A stretch of DNA of 64,000 bases from UBA8886 sp002731655 (GCA_030754655.1 JASLZX010000002.1:1-64000), one strand, 5' to 3'; shown: positions 49,519-60,261, counted from the first letter of the stretch. Made by a program: numbers and translations. Notes: generated by a model from the sequence alone, not told the origin.

Positions 49519-50883
49519 ATGGGAGCCGAAGGAGCGCTGCGCGCAGTCAGAGACCCGCTGCTGAAGCGGGATGTCGTCAGCCTGGGCTACGTGCGCGGGC
49601 TGACCGCTAGCGGTAGCCGCGTGCGCTTCACGCTCCGGCTGCCGTCGCCCGCGTCCCCGCACGGTGACGCGCTGGCGGCGCAGTGCCGTGAGGCACTGCT
49701 GGCGCTCGACGACATCGACGAAGTCGAAATCGAGACAGCGTGGGAGGTGCCGCGGCTGCCGGCGCTCGAGTCCCAGACGACGCCCGCCGCGCTGGCGCAG
49801 GTGAAGCAGATTGTGGCAGTCGCTAGCGGTAAGGGCGGCGTCGGCAAGTCGACCGTCGCGGTCAACCTGGCGTTCGCCTGCGCCCGGGCTGGCGCGCGCG
49901 TCGGGATTCTGGACGTCGACGTCTACGGCCCGTCGGTGCCGGCGATGCTCGGCCTGCGCGACCATAGCCTGGCGGGAGGTCAGCAGGGGGTGCTGCAGCC
50001 GGTCGAGGCGCACGGGCTGAAGGTGATGTCAATGGGCTTCCTGACGACGAGCGAGACGCCGCTGGTATGGCGCGGACCGATTGCGTCGCAGCTGGTGCAG
50101 CAGTTCCTTGGCTCGGTGGCGTGGGGCGAACTCGACTACCTTTTCGTGGATTTGCCGCCGGGGACCGGCGACATCCAGCTGACGCTTACCCAAGCCGTGC
50201 CGCTGTCAGGAGCTATCATCGTCACGACGCCGCAGGAAGTGGCGTACACCATCGCCGAGAAGGGGCTGCGTATGTTCCAGCAGGTGAAGGTACCGATACT
50301 GGGCATCGTCGAGAACATGGCCTACTACCACTGCCCCGAGTGTGGCCACAACGACCCCATCTTCCGCGAGGGCGGCGGCACGGCCGCGTCGCAGAAACTG
50401 GACATTCCACTGCTGGCGCGCATCCCGCTCAACTCCAGTATCGCCACCGCGATGGACGCTGGTGAACCAATCGCGGAGAGCGAAATCGGCGACGCGTTCG
50501 CTGCGCTGGCGGGCGAGGCGATGGCGCGTTCCTCCGCGACGGCGCTGGGCGAGGCGCTCAACCCCGCCGCGCCGCAGGAACTGGTGGTGGTGGCGGGCGG
50601 CGCGGTGCAGGTGAAGTGGCGCGACGGTGCCGAGCAAATTATCCCGGCGCACACGCTGCGCAGTGAATGCCCCTGCGCCGGCTGCGTCGATGAATTCTCG
50701 GGCGAGAAGCTACTACAGTCGGGGCAGATTCCGGCCGATATCACGGTCGCGAGCAGCGCCAGCGTCGGCCGCTACGCGGTGCGACTCGACTTCAGTGACG
50801 GGCACAACAGCGGCATCTTCGAGTTCGCCCGACTGCGCGCCATCGGCGACGCGGCGGCCGACGCAGCGGCGTTCGAGGTTTGA
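49519..50883 (+). CDS. Mrp/NBP35 Fe-S cluster carrier fused to a DUF971 domain
   Basis: 454 residues with three parts. Residues 1-75 are an MIP18/DUF59-like domain (RDPLLKRDVVSLGYVRG). Residues 95-345 are the Mrp ATPase: Walker A GKGGVGKS at 104-111, DVDVYGPSVPAML, DLPPGTGD at 211-218, and the cluster-binding C272-x-x-C275. Residues 357-445 are a DUF971 domain (VKWRDG, RSECPCAGC with C384, C386, C389, then VGRYAVRLDFSDGHNSGIF). Start ATG 49519; TTG 49474 is possible. It delivers Fe-S clusters to target proteins; the fused domain may bind a further cofactor. Confidence 0.92.
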   Translation: MGAEGALRAVRDPLLKRDVVSLGYVRGLTASGSRVRFTLRLPSPASPHGDALAAQCREALLALDDIDEVEIETAWEVPRLPALESQTTPAALAQVKQIVAVASGKGGVGKSTVAVNLAFACARAGARVGILDVDVYGPSVPAMLGLRDHSLAGGQQGVLQPVEAHGLKVMSMGFLTTSETPLVWRGPIASQLVQQFLGSVAWGELDYLFVDLPPGTGDIQLTLTQAVPLSGAIIVTTPQEVAYTIAEKGLRMFQQVKVPILGIVENMAYYHCPECGHNDPIFREGGGTAASQKLDIPLLARIPLNSSIATAMDAGEPIAESEIGDAFAALAGEAMARSSATALGEALNPAAPQELVVVAGGAVQVKWRDGAEQIIPAHTLRSECPCAGCVDEFSGEKLLQSGQIPADITVASSASVGRYAVRLDFSDGHNSGIFEFARLRAIGDAAADAAAFEV

Positions 50884-50900
50884 GCGCCAGCGCGGCCGCC

Positions 50901-52280
50901 ATGCACGGCGACGGCAGAGTATTGTTGCTCTCATGCTACGAGCTAGGGCACGCGCCGGCCGGCATCACCTGGCCGGCGGCGTTCTTGCGCCGGGAAGGAT
51001 TTTCGCCGCAAGTAATTGACCTTGCGACCTGCGAGCTGGACGAGGCGGCGGTGCGCGAGGCGCAGCTAGTCGCGATTTCGGTCCCGATGCACACCGCGCT
51101 GCGGCTGGCGGTGCCGGTCGCCCGGCGCGTCCGGGAACTGAACGCGACGGCGCACATCTGTTTCCACGGGCTCTACGCGCAGCTCAACCGCGAATGGCTG
51201 CTCGCCAACGTTGCTGACAGCTGCCTTGGTGGGGAGTCGGAACAGGCGCTGGTGGCGCTCTGTGAGACGCTGGCGCGGGGCGAATCCGTGCCAATACCAG
51301 CAGCGCCGCTGCTGGTGCGGCCGGATTACCCGATTCCCGACGCGAGTGGCCTTGCGGGCGGCTACGCCGAGCTGCTGAACAACGGTCACTCCGCCCCGAC
51401 GGGCTTCGCCGAGGCGACGCGGGGGTGCAAGTACACCTGCCGCCACTGCCCGGTCACACCGGTCTACAACGGCCGTTTCTTTGTCGTCCCCGTTGAGAAC
51501 GTGCTGCAGCAGGTGCGCAAGCAGGTGGCCGGCGGGGCGCAGCACATCACCTTCGGTGACCCAGATTTCCTGAATGGCCCGCGGCACGCCTTGCGGGTGG
51601 CTGAGGCGCTGCACGCCGAGTTCCCGCAGCTGACATTCGACGTCACCGCCAAGGTCGAGCACCTGCTGGACCACGGCGACTTGCTCCCGCAACTGGCGGA
51701 GTGCGGCTGCCTGTTCATCGTCACGGCGGTTGAGTCATTGAGCGATCGTGTGCTCGAAATCCTTGACAAGGGGCACACGCGCTCCGACGTCGAGCGGGCG
51801 CTGGCGGCGACGCGCGCGGCGGGGATTGCGATGCGGCCGTCGCTGGTCGCCTTCACCCCGTGGACGACGCTAGATGACTATCTCGAGCTGTTCGAGTTCG
51901 CCGCCACCAACGCGCTGGTGGGGGTTATCGAGCCGGTGCAGTTCACCATCCGGCTGCTGCTGCCGCCCGGGTCGGCGCTGCTCGACCACCCCGAGATGAC
52001 ACCGCACTTGCGCGGGCTTCGCGAGGAGGATTTCGGCCACCGCTGGGAGCACCCCGACCCGCGCATGGACGCGCTACACCGCGAGGCGGTCGCGGTCGCC
52101 GAAGAGGGGGGCGACGATGCAACGCTGTTCCACGCGCTCTGGAGCGTGGCGCGCTTCGCGGCGGGGCAACCGCCGCCGCCGATGGTGGTGGCAACGCCGG
52201 GACCGCGACTCTCCGAGAGCTGGTATTGCTGTGCCGAGCCGAGTCCGGGGCTGCTGAAACTTGGTGAACCAAGCGCTTAA
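50901..52280 (+). CDS. Radical SAM protein with CCAEP C-terminal tail
   Basis: 459 residues. The N-terminal ~150 form a B12-binding-like domain (ELGHAPAGITWPAAFLRREG, LVAISVPMHTALRLA) without the usual DxHxxG. The radical SAM cluster motif is C176-x3-C180-x2-C183 (RGCKYTCRHC), with GGAQHITFGDPDFLNGP after it. Near the end, WYCCAEP (C443, C444) matches the CUAEP/CCAEP-tail family, in which some relatives have selenocysteine; here both codons are Cys (TGC TGT). The start could be TTG 50880, overlapping the mrp stop. The reaction is unknown; context suggests Fe-S or cofactor maturation. Confidence 0.88.
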   Translation: MHGDGRVLLLSCYELGHAPAGITWPAAFLRREGFSPQVIDLATCELDEAAVREAQLVAISVPMHTALRLAVPVARRVRELNATAHICFHGLYAQLNREWLLANVADSCLGGESEQALVALCETLARGESVPIPAAPLLVRPDYPIPDASGLAGGYAELLNNGHSAPTGFAEATRGCKYTCRHCPVTPVYNGRFFVVPVENVLQQVRKQVAGGAQHITFGDPDFLNGPRHALRVAEALHAEFPQLTFDVTAKVEHLLDHGDLLPQLAECGCLFIVTAVESLSDRVLEILDKGHTRSDVERALAATRAAGIAMRPSLVAFTPWTTLDDYLELFEFAATNALVGVIEPVQFTIRLLLPPGSALLDHPEMTPHLRGLREEDFGHRWEHPDPRMDALHREAVAVAEEGGDDATLFHALWSVARFAAGQPPPPMVVATPGPRLSESWYCCAEPSPGLLKLGEPSA

Positions 52281-52306
52281 TAGCGTGATAGCGCACACCC
52301 CACACG

Positions 52307-52954
52307 ATGGCCGAAATCCGTATCCGGGGCGAGCCGACCGCCGACCAGCAGGTGTGCCGTTTTGTCGTCGATCGCAGCCTGCATGGTGGCAACGCCAGTT
52401 TCACTTCCGCCACGGCAGCCCAAGGGGCGCCGCTGGCCGAGGTGCTGTTCGCGCTGCCGGACGTCAGCGCGGTCACTATCGCGCGTGACACGGTCAGCGT
52501 AACCAAGCAGGGCGATGCAGCGTGGCCCGAAATCGGCAAGCTAATCGGCGACGCCATCCGCGCGCAGATTGCAAGCGGCGAGCCGGCCGTGGGTGAGATG
52601 ACCCCGGCGGGCGGTGAGGAACTCTTTGAGCGCGTGCAGGCCGTGCTTGTCAACGAGATTAACCCCAGTATCGCCAACCACGGTGGTGTCGTCACGCTGC
52701 AGCGGATCGAGGAGGGCAAGGCGTATGTCCAGATGGGCGGCGGTTGTCAGGGCTGCGGCATGGCCGACGTGACGCTCAAGCACGGTATCGAGTCCTACCT
52801 GCGGCAGAAAGTCCCGGAAATCAGCGAGGTTGTCGACGTCACCGAACATGTCCAAGGCGAGAACCCCTACTTCGAGCCCGGCAAGGGCGCCGGCGGCGGC
52901 AAGGCAGGCGGCGGTGGCGGCGGTGGCTGCAGCGCTTGCGGCGCCAGCAAATAG
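52307..52954 (+). CDS. Nfu-type Fe-S scaffold/carrier with extra Cys tail
   Basis: A 215-residue protein. The N-terminal ~90 residues resemble the Nfu_N domain (HGGNASFTSATAAQGAPLAEVLFALPDV). The NifU C-terminal domain (about 104-185) has the cluster motif GGGCQGCGMADVTLK (C147, C150). A Gly-rich tail ends CSACGASK (C208, C211), possibly a second metal site. It lies 26 bases downstream of the radical SAM gene and probably cooperates with it and the Mrp protein. Confidence 0.92.
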   Translation: MAEIRIRGEPTADQQVCRFVVDRSLHGGNASFTSATAAQGAPLAEVLFALPDVSAVTIARDTVSVTKQGDAAWPEIGKLIGDAIRAQIASGEPAVGEMTPAGGEELFERVQAVLVNEINPSIANHGGVVTLQRIEEGKAYVQMGGGCQGCGMADVTLKHGIESYLRQKVPEISEVVDVTEHVQGENPYFEPGKGAGGGKAGGGGGGGCSACGASK

Positions 52955-52972
52955 CTGATGCCAGCAAGTAAG

Positions 52973-53701
52973 TTACCCGTTTCCGCGCAGCGCGAGCAGC
53001 CGGCTGAGCGGCACAACCTCTGGAGACAGACGAGCGAGCCGCCGCTCCAGCCCCGGCAGGTGCCCTTCGCCGACGACCGCTGCCACGCGCTGGCCGTCGC
53101 GCAGCAGCGCCACCAGCCTCCGCGCCATGTGGTGGTCGCGGCGGTCAATCAACTCGCGCTGGAGTGACGGGAAACGGCGCGCGAACTCGGCGAGTTCGCG
53201 CGAGAAATCGCCGGTCGCGAGCGGGTTTCCGCCAGCCGCCGGACCGCTCTCCAGTGCTTTCGCGCCCAGCAGCGGTGGCAGCAGCTCGCGCGCCAGTGCC
53301 AGCCGCTCGCGCCAGCCGAGCGCCCGCCAACCGCGCTGCAGCGTCGGGATGACCGGCAGGTCGACCAGCGCCAGCCGCGCGCCGAGCCGCTGCGCGGTGC
53401 GGCCGGCGGCGAGCATGTCACTGCCGGGCGGCGCGCCCAGGATTTCACCCAGCCGCTCCTGTAACGACGCGAGTAGCCGTAGCAGCAACGGCCCGCGGCG
53501 TGGCCTGACGGGCGCCCGTAAGGCCGCCCAGCGTTGCGGGTCGAGCTCGAGCGCGACAACGTCGGGGTCGAAAGTGCGCAGCACCCGCTCGAGCGGCAGT
53601 GCCAACTCCATTACGTGCGCCGTCCCCACCACCAGCAGCCGTCCCGCCACGAAGGGCAGTGACCGCGCGCATAAATACGCGGCAGCCTGCGCTGCACCCA
53701 T
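52973..53701 (-). CDS. TraB/PrgY-family protein
   Basis: A 242-residue protein of the TraB/pheromone-shutdown family. It shows LLVVGTAHVMELALPLERVLRTFDPDVVALELDPQRW near 22-58 and VAAVVGEGHLPGLERRL near the C-terminus; the conserved His residues and Glu suggest a metallohydrolase-like site. Unlike many archaeal members it has no evident C-terminal membrane domain. ATG 53701 overlaps the start codon of the divergent zinc-ribbon gene; GTG 53650 would avoid this and start just before the first conserved strand. Confidence 0.85.
   Translation of the reverse strand: MGAAQAAAYLCARSLPFVAGRLLVVGTAHVMELALPLERVLRTFDPDVVALELDPQRWAALRAPVRPRRGPLLLRLLASLQERLGEILGAPPGSDMLAAGRTAQRLGARLALVDLPVIPTLQRGWRALGWRERLALARELLPPLLGAKALESGPAAGGNPLATGDFSRELAEFARRFPSLQRELIDRRDHHMARRLVALLRDGQRVAAVVGEGHLPGLERRLARLSPEVVPLSRLLALRGNG
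53670..53678 (+). promoter_or_regulatory. TATA box of the zinc-ribbon gene
   Basis: CATAAATAC lies 22-30 bases before ATG 53700, so the transcript is probably leaderless. It is inside the 5' part of the TraB-like gene on the other strand. Confidence 0.55.
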
Positions 53702-53879
53702 GTTCAGCAGTTCGGCAGACCCGGACGCGCCCGAGAAATGCCCCTTCTGCAAGAAGGATATCGGCGTGGTCGATAACACCTATCGCTTCAGCACCATCGA
53801 CCTGGATACCGGCGGCGGACAGGTGATGTCAATCTCCTGCGCGAACTGCCGCAAGGTTCTCGGTTTCGTCAACGCCTGA
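53700..53879 (+). CDS. Small zinc-ribbon protein
   Basis: A 59-residue protein with two CxxC pairs (KCPFCKKDIG and SCANCRKVLGFV) separated by a YRFSTIDLDTGGGQVMSI strand region, a classic zinc ribbon. It could be a transcription or RNA-binding accessory factor; no specific family is recognised. It has its own TATA box. Its end overlaps the UbiA gene convergently by 11 bases. Confidence 0.75.
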   Translation: MFSSSADPDAPEKCPFCKKDIGVVDNTYRFSTIDLDTGGGQVMSISCANCRKVLGFVNA

Positions 53880-54771
53880 AGGGCGGCACCGGAGAGCCGG
53901 ACAGGTAGAGCCAGAGGAACGACGCGGTTGCGATTGCTGCAATCGTCGCGAGAATAATCGAGCCGCGGCGTACCGTTTCGTAGTCCGGCGCCGCGTTGGG
54001 CGGCAGCTCGCGCCAGTGTGCCAGCGGCTGCAGCAGCAGAATCCAGCCGGTCCACCAGAGCAGGTTGCGGTCCCACGGAAACGCGTCGGTCGCTCCGCTC
54101 CAGAGCAGCAGGCCGGCGCCGGCGGTCGTCGCCGCCCACGAGAGCCTCATCGTCGCCACCGCGCCGAAGCGCGTCGCGAAGGTGGTAGTGCCGACCGCGC
54201 GGTCGGCGACGATGTCGACCGCCATTGTGGGGCAGTAGAACGCGACGAGGTAGCAGACGACCGAGGCGAAGTAGAGTCGCGGGAATTCGCCCAGCGGCTG
54301 CGAGAGCGACCAGCCCGCCAGAGGCAGCAGGAAGCCGAGGCTGGCGCCGTTGGCGGCGATGTCTAGGCCGGGCCGTTCCTTGAGCCGCAGTGGCGCGATG
54401 TTGTAAGCGAGCGAAATCGCCGTGAGGCCGAGCAGGCAGAGCAGGAAATCGCGTCTCGCGAGCGCCGCCAGCGCCAGCGTCGCGACCTGCAGCGCGCCAA
54501 AGAGCGCCCATCCGGATGCCGGGGTGAGGTCGCCCCGCACGAGCAGGCTGAACGCCTTGCGGGGATTCCGCCGGTCGGTATCGAGGTCGCAGAGGTGGTT
54601 CAGGACGAAACTGCTCGCCGTCAGGAGCGCGACCGTCGCTAACCCGAGCAGGCCGGCGCGGCTGCCCCACTCCTGCGCGCCGACGATGAAACCAATCTGG
54701 AACGGCACCAGCGCGACCAACCAGAACTCGACGCCGATGAACCGCAGCCAGAGTCGCAAGGGCTCGCGCAC
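53869..54771 (-). CDS. UbiA-family prenyltransferase
   Basis: A 300-residue protein with about eight to nine helices. The first aspartate-rich motif is N58-x3-D62-x3-D66 (NHLCDLDTDRRNPRK) and the second is DIVADRAVG (about residue 185). Family members attach prenyl diphosphates to lipid or aromatic acceptors. In an archaeon the obvious candidate is DGGGP synthase, but the NPRK stretch after the motif resembles lycopene elongases and related enzymes, so acceptor specificity is open. Start ATG 54771, divergent from the aminotransferase gene. Confidence 0.88.
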   Translation of the reverse strand: MREPLRLWLRFIGVEFWLVALVPFQIGFIVGAQEWGSRAGLLGLATVALLTASSFVLNHLCDLDTDRRNPRKAFSLLVRGDLTPASGWALFGALQVATLALAALARRDFLLCLLGLTAISLAYNIAPLRLKERPGLDIAANGASLGFLLPLAGWSLSQPLGEFPRLYFASVVCYLVAFYCPTMAVDIVADRAVGTTTFATRFGAVATMRLSWAATTAGAGLLLWSGATDAFPWDRNLLWWTGWILLLQPLAHWRELPPNAAPDYETVRRGSIILATIAAIATASFLWLYLSGSPVPPFRR

Positions 54772-54857
54772 GCCGGCGAACCACTCGGGCGCTTAATGAA
54801 GCCGGGGGCAGCCGTTCCGGGCGCACTCTTAATTCAGGGGCGACGCATCGCAGCGAG

Positions 54858-55952
54858 ATGAGCGATGACTTTGCGTATGCGCACGGTCGCGACGACATCG
54901 TCTGGATGTCGCAGAACACCAACCATCTGCCGACGCATCCCGCTATCGAAGAGGCAATCCGTGACTCGGCTGCCAGCCACGAGTTCAACAAGTATCCGCT
55001 CGCGAAGGGGCTGCCGCGGCTGCGCGAGCTCATCCTGGAGGATCTGGGCCTGCCCGACTTCGGGATACACATCACCAACGGTGGCACCGAGGCGCTCTAC
55101 TGCCTGATGCGCTATCTGCAGCCGGCGGGGAGCCGCATGATTACGTCAGACCCGTCCTACTTCATCATCCACAAGTTCGCGAAAATGGGCGGTGCCGAGT
55201 GCACCGACCTGCCGATTTACGGTGGCACTTGCCGTTTCGACCTGGACGCGGTCCGGGCCGCCATCACACCCGAGACGAAGAGCATCCTGCTGATTGACCC
55301 GCTCAACCCGCTCGGCTCGACCTACCCGCGTGAGGAGGTGCGCGCGCTGTGCGAAATCGCGCGCGAGCACAACCTGTGGATTATCGACGACATCACCTAC
55401 CGCGACTTCGCGCCGGAGCATACGCTCGCGACCGAGTTCGCGCCAGAGCGCACTGTCATCGCCTATTCGGTGAGCAAGAACTGCGGCCTGGCGGGGCTGC
55501 GCGTGGGGGCGCTGGTGGCGCCGCAGGAGTTCATCGACAACATCGCCAGCAGCATGGTCTCCGACCTGGGCATATCCATCATCGGCCAGCGCGCCGCGAT
55601 TGCCGCACTCGAAACCAAGCTGGAATGGCTGCCGCGCAACATCGAAATCTGCAGCCGCAATCAGGCCATCATCAAGCGCGCTGTCGACGCCGTCGACGCC
55701 GTGCACCTACCGGTCTACCCGTCGGCAGCCAGTATGATGGTCATCGACATCGCCGATTGCGGAGTTTCGCCGCAGGCGGTGCAGGACGCGCTGCTCTACG
55801 ACCACCAGATTTTCATCAGGGCCGGCAATTATGTTTCGGCACGCTTCGGTGACCGCTTTGTACGCGTCTCCTTCTCGCTGCCGACGCCGGAGGTCGAGCG
55901 GTTCGCCGAGCATTTTCCGCGCGTGATGGAGCTGCTGTGCGACTCGGGCTGA
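54858..55952 (+). CDS. PLP-dependent aminotransferase, class I/II
   Basis: 364 residues of the aspartate aminotransferase fold. NGGTEALYCLM (74-84), DPLNPLGSTYPREEV (147-161, the substrate-carboxylate Asn region), DDITYRDF (177-184) and the PLP-binding Lys207 in SVSKNCGLAGLRVG are visible. The end overlaps nadX by 16 bases, so the pair may act together, for example around aspartate/oxaloacetate. Histidinol-phosphate or other amino donors cannot be excluded. TATA-like CTTAATTC lies upstream at 54829. Confidence 0.85.
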   Translation: MSDDFAYAHGRDDIVWMSQNTNHLPTHPAIEEAIRDSAASHEFNKYPLAKGLPRLRELILEDLGLPDFGIHITNGGTEALYCLMRYLQPAGSRMITSDPSYFIIHKFAKMGGAECTDLPIYGGTCRFDLDAVRAAITPETKSILLIDPLNPLGSTYPREEVRALCEIAREHNLWIIDDITYRDFAPEHTLATEFAPERTVIAYSVSKNCGLAGLRVGALVAPQEFIDNIASSMVSDLGISIIGQRAAIAALETKLEWLPRNIEICSRNQAIIKRAVDAVDAVHLPVYPSAASMMVIDIADCGVSPQAVQDALLYDHQIFIRAGNYVSARFGDRFVRVSFSLPTPEVERFAEHFPRVMELLCDSG

Positions 55953-56737
55953 TTGGCTGTGGCTCAATCGGCTCGACGCTGGCGCGCTTTCTGCAGGCGG
56001 AGCCGGGCGTAGCGGAAATCATCATCTGGGACCGCGCCCGTACTCGCGCTCGCGAACTGGCGCGGACGATGGATAAAGTGACTTATGCCCCCAGCTTCGG
56101 CGCAATGCTCGACGAGGTCGAGGTCGTCGTCGAGGCGGCGTCACAGGGCGCGCTACGGTCGCGCGGCCCCGCCGTGCTCGAGGCGGGGCGCGAGCTGGTC
56201 GTGATGTCGGTCGGCGCGCTCGCCGAACCGGCAATGCTGCGCGCGCTCAAGCGCGCAGCGCGCAAGGGCGGCAGCCGCTTCCACGTCCCGTCGGGCGCCA
56301 TTGCCGGGCTCGACGGGCTCAAGTCGGCACAGGTCGGCAACCTGCGCCGCGTCGAACTGGAGACGCGCAAGCCGCCGCGCATGTTCGAGGGCACCGAGGC
56401 GTGGGAAGGTGGCGCGCTGGCGCGCATCCGCAAACCGCGCACCATCTTTGACGGGACCGCCGCCGAGGCATGCCGCCGCTTCCCGCAGAACGTTAACGTC
56501 GCCGCGACGCTGGGGCTGGCGGGGCTCGGCGCTGAAGGCACGCGCGTACGCATCGTCGCCGACCCGGACGCGGAGCGCAACACCCACACAATCACGGTCG
56601 CGGGCGACTTTGGCCGCATGCGCGTCGAGGTCGAAAACCTGCCCAGCCTGCGCAACCCGCGCACTTCGCACCTGGCGGCGCTCTCGGCAGTCGCGACCGT
56701 GCGGGGGCTGCTTTCCGAGTTTAAACTTGGAACTTGA
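55937..56737 (+). CDS. nadX: L-aspartate dehydrogenase
   Basis: Oxidises aspartate to iminoaspartate with NAD(P), the substrate of quinolinate synthase NadA. 266 residues: GLIGCGSIGSTLARF at the N-terminus, VVVEAASQGALR, ELVVMSVGALAEP, HVPSGAIAGLDGLKSA, TRKPP, FPQNVNVAATLGLAG, the active-site NTHTI and NPRTSHLAALS. GTG 55937 starts inside the aminotransferase gene. Linked by pathway to nadC at 1232. Confidence 0.94.
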   Translation: MRLGLIGCGSIGSTLARFLQAEPGVAEIIIWDRARTRARELARTMDKVTYAPSFGAMLDEVEVVVEAASQGALRSRGPAVLEAGRELVVMSVGALAEPAMLRALKRAARKGGSRFHVPSGAIAGLDGLKSAQVGNLRRVELETRKPPRMFEGTEAWEGGALARIRKPRTIFDGTAAEACRRFPQNVNVAATLGLAGLGAEGTRVRIVADPDAERNTHTITVAGDFGRMRVEVENLPSLRNPRTSHLAALSAVATVRGLLSEFKLGT

Positions 56738-56785
56738 CTATTATAATTAATACTGGGCCGCGGCTATTATCGCGCCGGAGCAGCC

Positions 56786-58747
<1,962 letters not shown>

Positions 58748-58799
58748 AGTCTACCTGCCGGGACGGCAAGCGTATGGGGTTAAAAGTATACTCCCTAGT

Positions 58800-58810
58800 T
58801 TTATATATTA
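58800..58810 (-). promoter_or_regulatory. TATA box of gyrB
   Basis: On the minus strand TAATATATAAA lies about 55 bases before the gyrB ATG, within the 215-base spacer 58748-58962. The remaining part of the spacer (58830-58960) holds only short open frames that I cannot support as genes. Confidence 0.6.
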
Positions 58811-58962
58811 GTCGACCAGAAAGAGTTCGAGTGTATCGTGCCGCTAATCGGCCGCCGCTTCACCGTCGCGTGGCCGGCGGCGACCGCCACTGTCGCAGGG
58901 CTGGTCGACCCGCGTCGAGATTGAAGTCACGGCGCGGCTGCCCGTTGGCACGCGATAGCGGT

Positions 58963-60261
58963 TCAGGCGCGGACGACGCGTGCTTTCACGTCACCCAGCG
59001 ATGCCATGACGTTGCGCGTATCGACCACCAGCGGCACGTGTTCGCCGACCAGTGCGTAATCGACGTCGTCGTGGTCGGTGACGACGAGCACCGCGTCGCA
59101 GTCGCGCAGCGCCTTGGCGGTGAGCGGAGTGGACTTGCAGCCGCGGTATTCGGCGACGAAAGGGTCGTGATAGCTGACGCGAGCGCCCTTGACCTCGAGC
59201 AGCTCCAGCAGCCGTCCGGCAGGCGATTCACGAGTGTCGTCGATGTTGCGCTTGTAAGCCACTCCCAGAAGCATAATGCGGCTGCCGCGAATCGCCTTGC
59301 CGTCATCGTTGAGCGTCCGGAGCAGGCGGTGTCCGACGTGCTCGGTCATCGCCATGTTCAGCTCGCCGGCGAGTTCGATGAAGCGCGCGGTGGTGTTGAA
59401 CTCCTTGGCGCGCCACGCTAGATAGAACGGGTCGACCGGGATGCAGTGGCCACCCATGCCGGGGCCGGGGTAGAAGGGCATGAAGCCGAAGGGCTTGGTC
59501 GCGGCGGCGTCGACCACTTCCCAGATGTTGACATCCATGCGGTCAAGCACCAGTTTGAGTTCGTTGACCATGGTGATGTTCACGGCGCGGAAGATGTTCT
59601 CCATCAGCTTGGTCGCCTCCGCCGTTTCCGGGCTGGAGACGGGGATGGTGCGCGACACTACCGATTCGTAGAGCGCAACAGCTACATCGCGGCACGCGTC
59701 GGTGTGGCCGCCAACGACCTTGGGGATGTCCCCAATCCCGTAATTCGCGTTGCCGGGGTCCTCGCGCTCGGGCGAGTACACCAGAAAGAAGTCCTCGCCG
59801 GCGCGGAGCCCGCTCGCCTCGAGCCGCGGCAGCAGCAGCTCGCGCGTCGTGCCGGGCCAGGTCGTCGATTCCAGCGCGACTAGCTGCCCTTTGCGTAGCG
59901 TTGCCGCAATCGCATCCGCGGCCGCCTCGACGTAGCTCATGTCGGGCTGGTGATGCTGGTCGAGCGGGGTCGGGACGCAGATGAGCACGGCGTCCGCCTC
60001 GCCCAGTCGCGCGAAGTCGGCGGTCGCCTCTCCGCCCTGCGCCAGTTCGTGCATCGCCTTGCGGGGAATGTGCTGCATTACCTGCTCGCCGTCGTTGACC
60101 TGCGCTACGCGCTGCGAATCGGTATCGAAGCCGAGCACGGGGAAGCCGGCGCGCGCGAAGCCGATTGAGAGCGGCAGTCCGACGTAGCCCAGTCCGACGA
60201 CGCCGACGGTGGCCTCGCGGGATTTGATGCGCTGCTGTAGCTGCTTGGCGGGAGTGGTCAC
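58963..60261 (-). CDS. UDP-N-acetyl-sugar / UDP-glucose dehydrogenase family protein
   Basis: Oxidises a nucleotide sugar C6 alcohol to the acid, for surface glycans. 432 residues: NAD-binding GVVGLGYVGLPLS (20-32), ICVPTPLD, ESTTWPGTT, YSPEREDPGN (162-171), the EATKLMENIFRAVNI core, catalytic Cys273 in GPGMGGHCIPVDP, and the C-terminal UDP-binding LLGVAYKRNIDDTRESP. The PERxDPGN and KRNIDDTRESP features favour UDP-GlcNAc/ManNAc-type enzymes. Probably linked to N-glycosylation of surface proteins such as that at 42990. Confidence 0.92.
   Translation of the reverse strand: MTTPAKQLQQRIKSREATVGVVGLGYVGLPLSIGFARAGFPVLGFDTDSQRVAQVNDGEQVMQHIPRKAMHELAQGGEATADFARLGEADAVLICVPTPLDQHHQPDMSYVEAAADAIAATLRKGQLVALESTTWPGTTRELLLPRLEASGLRAGEDFFLVYSPEREDPGNANYGIGDIPKVVGGHTDACRDVAVALYESVVSRTIPVSSPETAEATKLMENIFRAVNITMVNELKLVLDRMDVNIWEVVDAAATKPFGFMPFYPGPGMGGHCIPVDPFYLAWRAKEFNTTARFIELAGELNMAMTEHVGHRLLRTLNDDGKAIRGSRIMLLGVAYKRNIDDTRESPAGRLLELLEVKGARVSYHDPFVAEYRGCKSTPLTAKALRDCDAVLVVTDHDDVDYALVGEHVPLVVDTRNVMASLGDVKARVVRA

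Noticed and set aside
52190..52250. Selenocysteine in the radical SAM C-terminal motif
   Set aside because: The motif is encoded TGC TGT, both cysteine; there is no in-frame TGA.
58774..59421. Plus-strand frame opposite the nucleotide-sugar dehydrogenase
   Set aside because: Most of it is the complement of a well-supported gene, and the residues read no recognisable protein.
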